Shown here piece after piece: positions 38,714-46,993 of a DNA stretch of 64,000 bases (position 1 is the first letter of the stretch; every line of letters begins with the position of its first letter). This DNA is from DASPSM01 sp963800135 (GTDB taxonomy: Bacteria > Planctomycetota > Planctomycetia > Planctomycetales > Planctomycetaceae). The position numbers and the translations under genes were made by a program. The DNA is taken from contig CAWCZR010000003.1 in NCBI GenBank assembly GCA_963800135.1, forward strand, positions 372,001-436,000, in the 5' to 3' direction. The notes beneath the pieces are model-generated. The model searched no databases. It was not told the origin of the DNA and saw nothing but the letters and a program-made list of their open reading frames with translations.

Positions 38714-38885
38714 CTGCCGCGCAAACCTCGCCTCGCCCCAATTTGCCAAATTTACTACCGTACCCGCCCCGTGACAGCCGGCGAGTGGCCGACCCTCTCG
38801 GTCGGGCCATTCACTGCGCGAAGCGATTGGACGTGCGCCCAAACAGGTGGCGAGCGGTCGGAGTCAACGGGGCAGGGGGTCCCGC

Positions 38886-39725
38886 ATGGCGAGCGAATCG
38901 CAGGTCCGGCAGTTCAACACGCCGTTTCACCTGCTGGGAAAGTGGGTCCTGAACTTTCTCACGACGGTCGGCGACCTGTCGCTGTTCACCGCGCGGATGA
39001 TGCGGTGGATGATGCTGCGGCTGCCCAAGCGGACGGTGCTCTTGCAGTCGTTCTACCAGATCGGCGTGCTGAGCGTGCCGGTGGTCGTCCTCACGGGCGC
39101 ATTTATCGGCCTGGTGCTGGCCGTGCAGACCTACGACCAGCTGCACCTGATGCGGCTGGACACGCAGCTCGGAGCCGTCATCAACCTGTCGCTAGTCCGC
39201 GAGCTGGGGCCCGTGCTCGCCGCGACGATGCTCGCCGGCCGCGTCGGCAGTGCGATGGCGGCCGAGATCGGCACCATGCGGGTGACCGAGCAGATCGACG
39301 CGTTGCGGGCGCTTGGTGCCGACCCCATTCAATATCTCGTCGTGCCGCGCTTCCTCGGCTGCTGCCTGTTGATTCCCCTGTTGAGCGCCCTGGCCGACCT
39401 GACGGGCGTGCTCAGCGGCTGGTTCATCTCGTGCCACATCTTCGAGATCAACGAATTTCATTACTGGCTGCACTCGCGGCAAACCGTTTCCGCCTACGAC
39501 GTTTACTGCGGGCTGCTCAAGAGCATGTTTTTCGGGGCGTCGATTGCCATCGTGTCGTGCCATCGCGGCTTTCACTGTAGCGCCGGCGCCCAGGGGGTGG
39601 GCCGCGCGGCGACGCAGGCGTTTGTGCTTTCTTTCGGCGTGATCCTGGTGCTCGACTTCGTGCTCGCGATCCTGATGAACGACTTCTATTACGTGATTTG
39701 GCCGTCCTCCATGGGAGGGCCGTGA
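38886..39725 (+). CDS. mlaE: MlaE-type permease of MCE/ABC lipid transporter
   Basis: A 279-residue inner-membrane permease of the MlaE/TrbL family. Five to six membrane helices are visible, with the family segments VVLTGAFIGLVLAVQTYDQL, LVRELGPVLAATMLAGRVGS and MAAEIGTMRVTEQIDALRALG. The complex moves phospholipid between inner and outer membrane. ATG 38886 follows a G-rich Shine-Dalgarno; a longer frame begins at 38847. The stop at 39723-39725 lies 2 bp from the start of mlaF, so translation is coupled. Confidence 0.92.
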   Translation: MASESQVRQFNTPFHLLGKWVLNFLTTVGDLSLFTARMMRWMMLRLPKRTVLLQSFYQIGVLSVPVVVLTGAFIGLVLAVQTYDQLHLMRLDTQLGAVINLSLVRELGPVLAATMLAGRVGSAMAAEIGTMRVTEQIDALRALGADPIQYLVVPRFLGCCLLIPLLSALADLTGVLSGWFISCHIFEINEFHYWLHSRQTVSAYDVYCGLLKSMFFGASIAIVSCHRGFHCSAGAQGVGRAATQAFVLSFGVILVLDFVLAILMNDFYYVIWPSSMGGP

Positions 39726-39727
39726 CG

Positions 39728-40672
39728 ATGGGAATCTTCGGCTCGCGGAAACCCGCCAACCCGCCGCGGAGCGCACCGCCGGCAGCCGGACTACCGCTGC
39801 GCCCGAGCGGCCCCAGCGGCGCAGTCGCGCCGCCCGTAGGCCCGCAGTCCGCGATGCGACCGCCGGGACGTGCGTCGAGCGGACCGGCGATGATCGAGAT
39901 GGCCAACATCGTCCAGCGGTTCGGCAACCAGCTCGTGCTGCGGGACATCTCCTTCGCCGTCGAAGAAGGGGAAACGCTCGTCATCATCGGCGAGAGCGGC
40001 TGCGGCAAGAGCGTCACGCTCAAGCTGCTGATGGCTCTGTTCGACCCCACCGCCGGCCGCATCCTGTGGCGCGGCCGCCCCGTCGCCGCCATGTCCGAGC
40101 GGCAGCGGGCCAAGGAACGCCTCAGCTTTGGCTTCCTGTTCCAGGGCGCCGCGCTGTTCGACAGCATGTGCGTTTCCGAAAACGTGGCGTTCGGCCTGCG
40201 ACAGAATACCGACCTCTCCGAAGCGAAAATCCGCGAGATCGTCCGCGATCGGCTGAAGGAAGTCGGCCTGCGCGAAGCGGTCTGCGATCGCAAGCCGGCC
40301 GACCTCTCCGGCGGCATGAAGAAGCGTGTGGCCCTGGCGCGGGCGCTGGCCCTCGAGCCGGAGCTGATGTTCTACGACGAGCCGACGACGGGGCTCGACC
40401 CGGTGATGAGCGACGTGATCAACGAGCTGATCCTCCGCACCAAAGCCCGCGGCCGGGTGACGAGCATTGTCGTCACGCACGACATGCGGACGGTCGAGCG
40501 AGTGGCCGACCGCGTGATCATGCTCTATCCCGCCTCGCTGTTGCGGCCGAACGAGCCGCAGATCGTCTTCGAGGGAACTGCGCGGGAGCTCGCAGATTCG
40601 CCCGACCCGCGCGTCGCGCAGTTCGTGCACGGCAACGCCGGCGAGCGGATCGAGGAGCTGTCGCTCGCCTGA
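39728..40672 (+). CDS. mlaF: MlaF-type ATP-binding protein of MCE/ABC lipid transporter
   Basis: A 314-residue ABC ATPase. A Pro/Gly-rich N-terminal extension of about 55 residues is unusual for MlaF. Then come Walker A (GESGCGKS), the signature LSGGMKKR, Walker B (ELMFYDEPTTGLD) and the switch His (VVTHDM). It would power the MlaE permease. ATG 39728 is chosen since GGAGGG precedes it and it follows the mlaE stop directly. Confidence 0.92.
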   Translation: MGIFGSRKPANPPRSAPPAAGLPLRPSGPSGAVAPPVGPQSAMRPPGRASSGPAMIEMANIVQRFGNQLVLRDISFAVEEGETLVIIGESGCGKSVTLKLLMALFDPTAGRILWRGRPVAAMSERQRAKERLSFGFLFQGAALFDSMCVSENVAFGLRQNTDLSEAKIREIVRDRLKEVGLREAVCDRKPADLSGGMKKRVALARALALEPELMFYDEPTTGLDPVMSDVINELILRTKARGRVTSIVVTHDMRTVERVADRVIMLYPASLLRPNEPQIVFEGTARELADSPDPRVAQFVHGNAGERIEELSLA

Positions 40673-40838
40673 AAAAGAACGCGGCGGTCGGCCCGGCGCC
40701 GGCCCCGCGATCCCTGCTTGACCTGAAACTGGCTCAAACTTGAAAGTCGACTCAGACCGGCAAATCGGCTCGGCCCCGAAATTCGACCCGATCTTGTAGA
40801 AATTCGCCTCGGCCTGAAATCGAAGAAGAGACGAAACG

Positions 40839-42005
40839 ATGACGGAGCGTCAGCTGCAGTTTCGCGTGGGGGTGTTCGTCAGCGTCGCGATGGCGGCCAT
40901 CGTCGGGCTGATCTTTCAGTTCGGCGAAATCCAAAGTTATCTCCGCCCGAAATACACGGTGAATATCCGCTTCAAGTCGGCCAGCGGCATCGCCGTCTCG
41001 ACCCCCGTCCGCCGCAACGGCGTGCTCATCGGCAGCGTGACAGCCGTGCATTTCGACGACGAGCACGGCGGGCTGCTCGTGAAGGCCTCGATCAAAGACG
41101 GCGTCCGCCTTTGGCCCGATGGCCGCGTGCGGCTCGTCAGCTCGCTGCTCGGGGACTCGGCGATCGAGTTCCTGCCTGGCAAAAGCTCCGAGTCCCTCAA
41201 AAGCGGCGATACGGTCGAGGCGGAGCCGGCCATCGATCCGCTCAACGTCGTTGCGCGGATGGAGCAAAACGTGGCCCTGCTCATCGATTCGTTCCAGCAG
41301 ACCAGCCACGAATGGCAGGCGGTGGGGCACAACCTCAACAGCGTGCTGCAGACGAACCAAGGCAATTTGCACGCGGTGGTGGCCCGCGCGGCCGAGGCGC
41401 TCACTGAAGTCGCCCACACGATGAAGGTCGTCGATCAAACGCTGCAGGACACGAGCCGCCTGATCGGCGATCCGCAGACCCAGGAGAACTTGCGCAAGAC
41501 CATGAGCGCGCTGCCCGTCCTGGCCGAAGAAACTCAGCAAACGGTGTCCGCCGTTCGTGTGGTCGTGCAGAAGATGGATCAAAACTTAACCAACCTGAAC
41601 GCCGTCACCGCTCCGCTGGCGAAGAACGGCGTCACGCTGGCGACGCGGATCGAGAACACGCTGGCCAATATCGAGTCGCTTAGCGAACAACTGACGCAAT
41701 TCGCGAAGGTGATCAACAGCCCGGAAGGAACGATCCACAAGCTGGCGGCCGATCCGCAGATCTACGTGAACCTCGCCCGCTCCTCGGAAAATGCGGCCCT
41801 CTTGCTGCGAAATCTCGAGCCGGTGATTCACGACATGCGAATTTTCAGCGACAAAGTCGCCCGCCATCCCGAGCTGCTGGGCGTCGGCGGCGCCCTCCGC
41901 GGCAGCTCGGGCCTGAAAGACCCGCCCCAAGAGGCCGAGTCCCCCCGCGCAGCCGCGGCAGTAACGCGGGCTACTCTTCATAAGCAACCGGCGGCCGGTC
42001 CGTAG
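40839..42005 (+). CDS. mlaD: MlaD-type MCE-domain substrate-binding protein
   Basis: A 388-residue protein with one N-terminal membrane helix (FRVGVFVSVAMAAIVGLIFQF) and an MCE domain over about residues 30-120 (VNIRFKSASGIAVSTPVRRN, then DSAIEFLPG). The remaining 240 residues are helical with heptad spacing (ALLIDSFQQTSHEWQAVG), as in longer MCE proteins that form a periplasmic channel. It follows mlaF by 166 bp. The stop codon TAG at 42003-42005 lies within a palindromic repeat, so the last residues are encoded at the repeat edge. Confidence 0.9.
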   Translation: MTERQLQFRVGVFVSVAMAAIVGLIFQFGEIQSYLRPKYTVNIRFKSASGIAVSTPVRRNGVLIGSVTAVHFDDEHGGLLVKASIKDGVRLWPDGRVRLVSSLLGDSAIEFLPGKSSESLKSGDTVEAEPAIDPLNVVARMEQNVALLIDSFQQTSHEWQAVGHNLNSVLQTNQGNLHAVVARAAEALTEVAHTMKVVDQTLQDTSRLIGDPQTQENLRKTMSALPVLAEETQQTVSAVRVVVQKMDQNLTNLNAVTAPLAKNGVTLATRIENTLANIESLSEQLTQFAKVINSPEGTIHKLAADPQIYVNLARSSENAALLLRNLEPVIHDMRIFSDKVARHPELLGVGGALRGSSGLKDPPQEAESPRAAAAVTRATLHKQPAAGP

Positions 42006-42036
42006 GGCAAGCTGGCATGCCAGCTTGCCCTACGGA
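41999..42036. repeat. Perfect 38-bp palindrome, GTAGGGCAA family
   Basis: The left arm is TCCGTAGGGCAAGCTGGCA and the right arm is its exact reverse complement, with no loop base. It contains the mlaD stop codon. It is the compact form of the paired elements at 38617-38713 and 44088-44181 and may also serve as a terminator hairpin. Confidence 0.9.
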
Positions 42037-42118
42037 ATCGCGCGAATGCAGAATTCGGTGGAATTCGCGCGCCCTTCGTCGTCTAGACTCCTGAGAGGTG
42101 TAAACCCGGGAGTCGCTG

Positions 42119-42676
42119 ATGGAAGACGACGCCGAGCTCACCCGGCGGATTCTTGCCGGGGACCGCGAGGCTGCCGGCGCGATTTACGACCGTTACGCGC
42201 CGTTGGTCCGCGCGGTGTTGCTCGACGCCACCGGCTCACTGCCTGATGCCGACGAATTGCTTCAGGAAGTTTTCGTCCGCGGACTGACGCAGCTCAGCCG
42301 GCTGCGGCGGCCCGATCGCCTCGGAGCGTGGTTGATCGCCATCGCGCGGCGGCAGGGGAAAGACTTCCGCCGACGATCGGGCCGACGCCGGCAGCGATTC
42401 ACCGCGTTCACAGACCATCCGGCGCCCGCGACGGCAACGGCGGTCAGCGACTCAGCCGCGCTCGTTCGCGAGGCCGTTCGCGAACTGCCCGAACGCGAGC
42501 GGATGGCCGTCCATATTCATTACCTCTGCGGCGAGTCGGCGGAAACGGCCCGACAGGCATTGGGGCTCTCGCAGTCCGGCTTCTACAAGCTCCTCGACCG
42601 GGCGCGGTGCCGCTTGCGCGCCCGCCTGCTCGAGCTGGAGAATATCGATGAGTCTCGATCTCAATCCAGACCCTGA
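42119..42676 (+). CDS. ECF-type sigma-70 factor
   Basis: A 185-residue extracytoplasmic-function sigma factor. Region 2 (EAAGAIYDRYAPLVRAVLLD, DADELLQEVFVRGL) binds -10 DNA and core; region 4 (LPERERMAVHIHYLCGESAE then ALGLSQSGFYKLLDRARCRL) binds -35. It starts at ATG 42119, 83 bp after the palindrome that ends mlaD. The next gene starts inside its 3' end, so they are coupled and probably work as a signalling pair. Confidence 0.9.
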   Translation: MEDDAELTRRILAGDREAAGAIYDRYAPLVRAVLLDATGSLPDADELLQEVFVRGLTQLSRLRRPDRLGAWLIAIARRQGKDFRRRSGRRRQRFTAFTDHPAPATATAVSDSAALVREAVRELPERERMAVHIHYLCGESAETARQALGLSQSGFYKLLDRARCRLRARLLELENIDESRSQSRP

Positions 42677-44075
42677 GTTGGACGATCTGCTTCGCAGCGG
42701 ATATGCGGACCTCCTGCAAAATCGCCCCGAACAACGGCAAGCCGTTCTTGACGCTCTGGCGGACACTCGGCGGACACCTCAGCCGCTCCCCAGACCGGCT
42801 CGCATTCGTTGGCAGCGGTGGGCGATCGTGGCCGCCTGCCTGATCACGTTGCTCGCTGCGTGGTCGTGGCGCTCAACCAGCCCCGAGGGATTTGCCTTCG
42901 GCATCGAAGACGTGCCGCAGCGGCTTGCGGAAGTCCGGTCATTCAGGCTCCGCGGTTGGCAATGGATACCCTGGGACAAGGGGAAGAAGAAGCAGCCGCC
43001 GATTCGCGTGCCGATGGAGTTCATCGTCGAGCGTCCGGGCAAGTTCCGGTATACGGGCACGGGCATTTCGTCTCACCAGGGACAGAAGCCCACGATTCGC
43101 CAAAGCCTGACTTTGTGCGATGGAAAGCACCAGTGGACCGTCGACGGCGACAACAACAAATTGGAGGTCGCGCGTCGTGTGAGTCGTTTAGATGCCCTGC
43201 TGAAAACGGAATTGATCGCGCAAATCGCCGTCAATCTCGCGGTGCTGGGCCCGCGAGACGCACACTATCGAAGAATCGGCAGGGAGGAGCAGAACGGGCG
43301 CTCGTGCGATCTCTACGAGGGGCGGTCTCCCGAAGCAGGAGGAACAACCGTATCGCGAGTCTGGATTGACCCCAAGGACGGTCTACCCGTCCGCGTGGTC
43401 CGCGGCCAACTCGAGGCCGACGGAACGCTTTCACCAGCGATCGAGCTGACCGAGGTCGCGATTAATGTTCCACTCCCCGACGACCTCTTCCGTTTCGACG
43501 GCTCCGGGCATCCCCAAGCCGCGGGAACGCCGGCGCTTCACGAGGAAACAGAACCACCCGTGCTCGATTTGGCACCGACGGTCGACGGCTCGAACGACGA
43601 TGTGCGCTGCTCGGTCTGGCAGACCCTGCGAATTTCCGACAAAGCGGCTCTCATCATTTGGCGCCGATCCGTGCCCACAGCGAAAACCGAGGAAGCCCCC
43701 GACTGGTTATCAGGGATCTCATTGTTCGCCTCGGACCCGTTCACCTCGAACCCGTTCGGCGCGAACTCGCGCGGAGAGCGCGAGCTGCGACACCATTGGG
43801 TGTACCAATCGAATGCACCGGACCATTGGAACTGGTCGTTGGTCGTACCGGCGGACGGAAAGCCGCTCGGTGACGCGGAAATCGTTCTTAGAATGCGAGC
43901 CCCAAGAAGCCTCTCGACCTTCGGACTCACTCCCTTGCGTTTCCAAGAGAATGACCTTCGCGAACTGTTGCACGCGGCGCAAAGCGCCATGCTGCCGGGC
44001 AATTCCCCGGAAGTCTCGCTTCGGTATCTGCAAGCCGTCGGAGCCAAACTTACGTCGGCCGCCATCCCACGGTGA
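42648..44075 (+). CDS. Membrane-anchored partner of ECF sigma factor, LolA-like region
   Basis: A 475-residue protein whose start (GGAG before ATG 42648) overlaps the sigma gene by 29 bp. The first 50 residues are cytoplasmic and could hold the sigma-binding part; one membrane helix follows (WAIVAACLITLLAAWSW). The outer part begins with a segment like outer-membrane lipoprotein sorting proteins (VERPGKFRYTGTG, LCDGKHQWTVDGDNNK, VSRVWIDPKDGLPVRVVRG). No ZAS motif (HxxxCxxC) is seen, so anti-sigma function is inferred from position. The C-terminal 170 residues are unrecognised. Confidence 0.75.
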   Translation: MSLDLNPDPELDDLLRSGYADLLQNRPEQRQAVLDALADTRRTPQPLPRPARIRWQRWAIVAACLITLLAAWSWRSTSPEGFAFGIEDVPQRLAEVRSFRLRGWQWIPWDKGKKKQPPIRVPMEFIVERPGKFRYTGTGISSHQGQKPTIRQSLTLCDGKHQWTVDGDNNKLEVARRVSRLDALLKTELIAQIAVNLAVLGPRDAHYRRIGREEQNGRSCDLYEGRSPEAGGTTVSRVWIDPKDGLPVRVVRGQLEADGTLSPAIELTEVAINVPLPDDLFRFDGSGHPQAAGTPALHEETEPPVLDLAPTVDGSNDDVRCSVWQTLRISDKAALIIWRRSVPTAKTEEAPDWLSGISLFASDPFTSNPFGANSRGERELRHHWVYQSNAPDHWNWSLVVPADGKPLGDAEIVLRMRAPRSLSTFGLTPLRFQENDLRELLHAAQSAMLPGNSPEVSLRYLQAVGAKLTSAAIPR

Positions 44076-44087
44076 GGAGTACCCGCA

Positions 44088-44181
44088 CGTAGGGCAAGCT
44101 GCCAGCTTGCCCCGCGTCCCACGTTTCGTACGCCGAAATCAACGACTGCACAGCGGCGGGTAAGCTGGCAGCTTGCCCTAG
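44088..44181. repeat. Palindromic repeat element, GTAGGGCAA family, paired copy
   Basis: A 94-bp element beginning CGTAGGGCAAGCTGCCAGCT and ending AAGCTGGCAGCTTGCCCTAG, again inverted. It fills the gap between two convergent genes, touching the stop of the PEGA gene, where it may act as a bidirectional terminator. Confidence 0.8.
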
Positions 44182-44691
44182 TCACTGGCCGATGTGCGCC
44201 TCAGATCGCAGCGAGTCGGCCCGCTCTTGCAGTTTCTCCAGCGGCACGACGCCTTGCGGCGTCAGTTGCCAGGCGATTTCGTGGCGGTCGTTCACCTGGT
44301 GCAGCAGCACGTTGTCGGACACGACGTCGAGCGGGAACGTCTGGTACCACGGGGCCGGAATCTTCACCAGCTCAGTGCGCGTCTCGTAGCCGGGCTTCAC
44401 GAGCGTCAGCTGTCGCGTGCCGTAATACGTGAAGGGCACGGCCACCGGCGTGATGCCGACTTCCTGGCCGTCGAGAATCACCTGGGCGCCGGGCGGGTCG
44501 GATTTGACGACGAGCCGCCGGTAGACACAGCCGCTCGATGAGCAGACGCCGCAGGTTGCCAGCGCCAAGATGAGCAGTCGCCAGCCGCCAATCGATCGGT
44601 TCCCGAGCGGCGCGCGGACGGAGCTGTCTGGCAACGTCCGGCCGACGTGCGTCGTGGTCGCGCGGGGCAGGTTGGCGTAAAGCATAGTCAA
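44182..44691 (-). CDS. PEGA-domain lipoprotein
   Basis: A 169-residue protein. A hydrophobic segment (LLILALATCGVCSSSGC) ends with a Cys suitable as a lipidation site, followed by the PEGA domain: LVVKSDPPGAQVILDGQEVG and VPFTYYGTRQLTLVKPGYET. PEGA domains resemble surface-layer modules and bind cell-wall or surface material. The last 40 residues are charged and Leu-rich. The N-terminal 35 residues before the hydrophobic part are long for a signal, so a later start is possible. Confidence 0.8.
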   Translation of the reverse strand: MTMLYANLPRATTTHVGRTLPDSSVRAPLGNRSIGGWRLLILALATCGVCSSSGCVYRRLVVKSDPPGAQVILDGQEVGITPVAVPFTYYGTRQLTLVKPGYETRTELVKIPAPWYQTFPLDVVSDNVLLHQVNDRHEIAWQLTPQGVVPLEKLQERADSLRSEAHIGQ

Positions 44692-45052
44692 CGCGTCAAA
44701 TCGTCAACGATTCGAGCCGAAGGGCGACTGATCCGGGCGACTGATCTGGCCGACTACGGAGATCTCCAAGTCGGCGAGATTCCCATGTGGTCCGCGCGCG
44801 AAGGTTAGCAGATTTGGGCGTCGAGTCCGTACGGCCGATCGGCCGTGCGCCTATCTGCTGGCCCAAGCTCCGCTTACCACGCGGGCCGTTCTGCAGGTGG
44901 GGGATTCTATTCGTCGATCCCGACCCCTGCCAGACCAGTCGCCGCCGGTCCGACGCGCTGGACTGCCAATGACCATATCGATTGCAGCGACGGGAGTTGC
45001 GCCGGACGAACCTTGGAACGGCGCTTTACTTGCTAAAACGGCCCCGGATAAG
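44692..45052. other. Intergenic, no gene seen
   Basis: This is a divergent gap between the PEGA and PP2C genes. An in-frame upstream extension of the PP2C gene to ATG 44969 or 44897 is possible. No repeat or clear promoter is seen. Confidence 0.35.
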
Positions 45053-46499
45053 ATGAACTGGATGCGCTGGGATCAGCCGATCCGCTATGCCTCCGTCAGC
45101 GATATTGGCTTTCGCCGCCGTAATAATCAGGATTCGTTCGCGGTCCGCATCTGCTCCGACGCCGAAATCTGGCGCGAGCACGGGCATCTCCTGATGGTGG
45201 CCGACGGCATGGGGGGGCACGCCGTCGGGGAACTGGCGAGCAAGATCGCCGCCGACACCATCTGCCACACCTTCTTCAAGCTCCGCAATACGGATGTCCC
45301 CGAGGCCCTGAAGGAATCGTTCGAAACGGCCAACGCGGCCATCAACGAACGGGGCTCGCTCAACCGCGACTTCGCCCGCATGGGGACGACCGGCACGGCG
45401 CTCGTCCTCTGTTCGCAGGGGGCCGTCATCGCCCACGTCGGCGACAGCCGCCTGTACCGCATCCGCGGCGAACGCATCGACCAGTTGACGGCCGACCACA
45501 GCGTGCTGTGGGAGTTGATGCGGCAGGGGCGATTGCGACCCGATGAGGTGTTTCTCCACGAATCGCGGCACGTGATCACGCGTTCGCTGGGACCGGAGCC
45601 CGTCGTGCAAGTCGACATCGAGGGGCCGTATGCCGTTCTGCCCGGCGACGTCTACCTGATCTGCTCCGACGGCCTGACGGGTCACGTGCAGGACGCCGAG
45701 ATCGGCATCATCGCCCGCGAGCTGCCGCCGCCCGAGGCCTGCCGCATGCTGGTCAACCTGGCCAACCTGCGGGGCGGTTCGGACAACGTGACGGTGGTGA
45801 TCGCGCGGGTGGCCGCGACTCCGGGAGTTCACGAAGACGAGGAAACTCCGGCGCCGACGGGCGGCCTGGGGCTCGGCTGGATCATCACGATTTGGACGCT
45901 GGCGCTGATCTTCGTGGCCGGCGTGATCTGTATTTTGTTGGTCGAGCATGCACTCGCGGGCGTCTATCTCGCCGCGGCGGCCGCGTTCGGCGCGGTCGGC
46001 GCGGTCGCCTTCTGGCTGGAGCGGCGCCCGCGTGACACGTCGCTGGGCGAGGCGGGAGTCGAAACGACCGTCTGGCGGCCGTACCGCACCGCCTCGGCCC
46101 GCTCGAGCGTCGCCTTTTTGAACCATCTGGCGGCCCTCGAAGGGGAACTTGCGCGCGGCGAGCGAAGAGCGCTGGGCCATCGATTGGCCGGCCCAGCAAG
46201 CGGCCCGAGCCTTGGCCCGCAGCTCGCTCGACTCGAAGAACTATTCCAAGGCGCTCTCCGAACTGGCCAAGGTCATCGACATTTTGATGGCCGGTTTGCT
46301 GCAATACCGCAAGCAGGTGCAGCGCCAGTCGAAATGGGGCAAGCCGGTCACGCCGACGCCCAATCGCACCAGCCCGACCAGCGATTCGGCCTCCCGCGAC
46401 TCCATCTCGCCGTCGACGCCGCCACCGGCCCCGCCAAATGCGGCGCCGGCACCGGCTCCGCCGGCTCCCGAACGCCGCTCCGAAGAGCGGGGGAGCTAG
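45053..46499 (+). pseudogene. PP2C-type serine/threonine phosphatase, frameshifted near C-terminus
   Basis: The catalytic domain (about residues 10-250) has all PP2C metal and phosphate motifs: RRRNNQDSF, VADGMGGHAVGE, GTTGTALVL, VGDSRLYR, SDGLTGHV and GSDNVTVV. Two membrane helices follow (IITIWTLALIFVAGVICILLV and the next). At about 46149 the frame is shifted by one added base (GAACTTGCG; GAACTGCG would continue); the other frame gives the expected tail ASEERWAIDWPAQQAARALA with a Pro/Ala-rich end at 46499. It dephosphorylates Ser/Thr proteins, most likely opposite Hanks-type kinases. ATG 45053 is preferred; 44969 is an alternative. Confidence 0.82.
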
Positions 46500-46519
46500 T
46501 GAGTCTACCGCTAGTTGTC

Positions 46520-46769
46520 GGGTGCCATGCCCACCGCTTTCGGTGAGACCGTCCGGGAATTGAGAGCGAAGATTTGCCTAGGGTGCCACGGTTGAGCTTG
46601 CTCGCTCTTCACGCGTCACGAACCGTCATCAGCAACCGGAAAGGGCACGGCTGAGCCGAAGCGTCTCAGCCGTGGCACCCGAATTACCGGACGGTCTCAC
46701 CGGTTTCGGTGGGCATGCGCGATTCGCAGCAGGAAACATGCCCACGCCGAGCCGTTGGGCATGGCACCC
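46520..46769. repeat. Composite inverted-repeat element of 250 bp
   Basis: The ends are GGGTGCCATGCCCA (46520-46533) and its exact reverse complement (46756-46769). A second 31-bp inverted pair lies at 46526-46556 and 46687-46717, including perfect CGGTGAGACCGTCCGG arms. In the centre is a 32-bp palindromic word at 46646-46677 that recurs at 63734-63765. It has no coding capacity. Confidence 0.75.
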
Positions 46770-46993
46770 AGCGCGGGGCGTCTAGGCCGGTTTCCGATCG
46801 GTACGGTGCCGGCGACCGAATCTCAACCATCGCCGGGATTTCAGCCGCCCGGATTTCGGGTTGTGGAACTCGGGCGCACGCAGATAGACTCCCGCTCCCC
46901 CGGTCCGTCCGGCCAGAGCCGGATTTCCGGATCCAAGGATGTCCGGATCCCAAGGAGGCGAGGAGCGGGGCAGGGAAGAGGGGGAGTCCTCGC

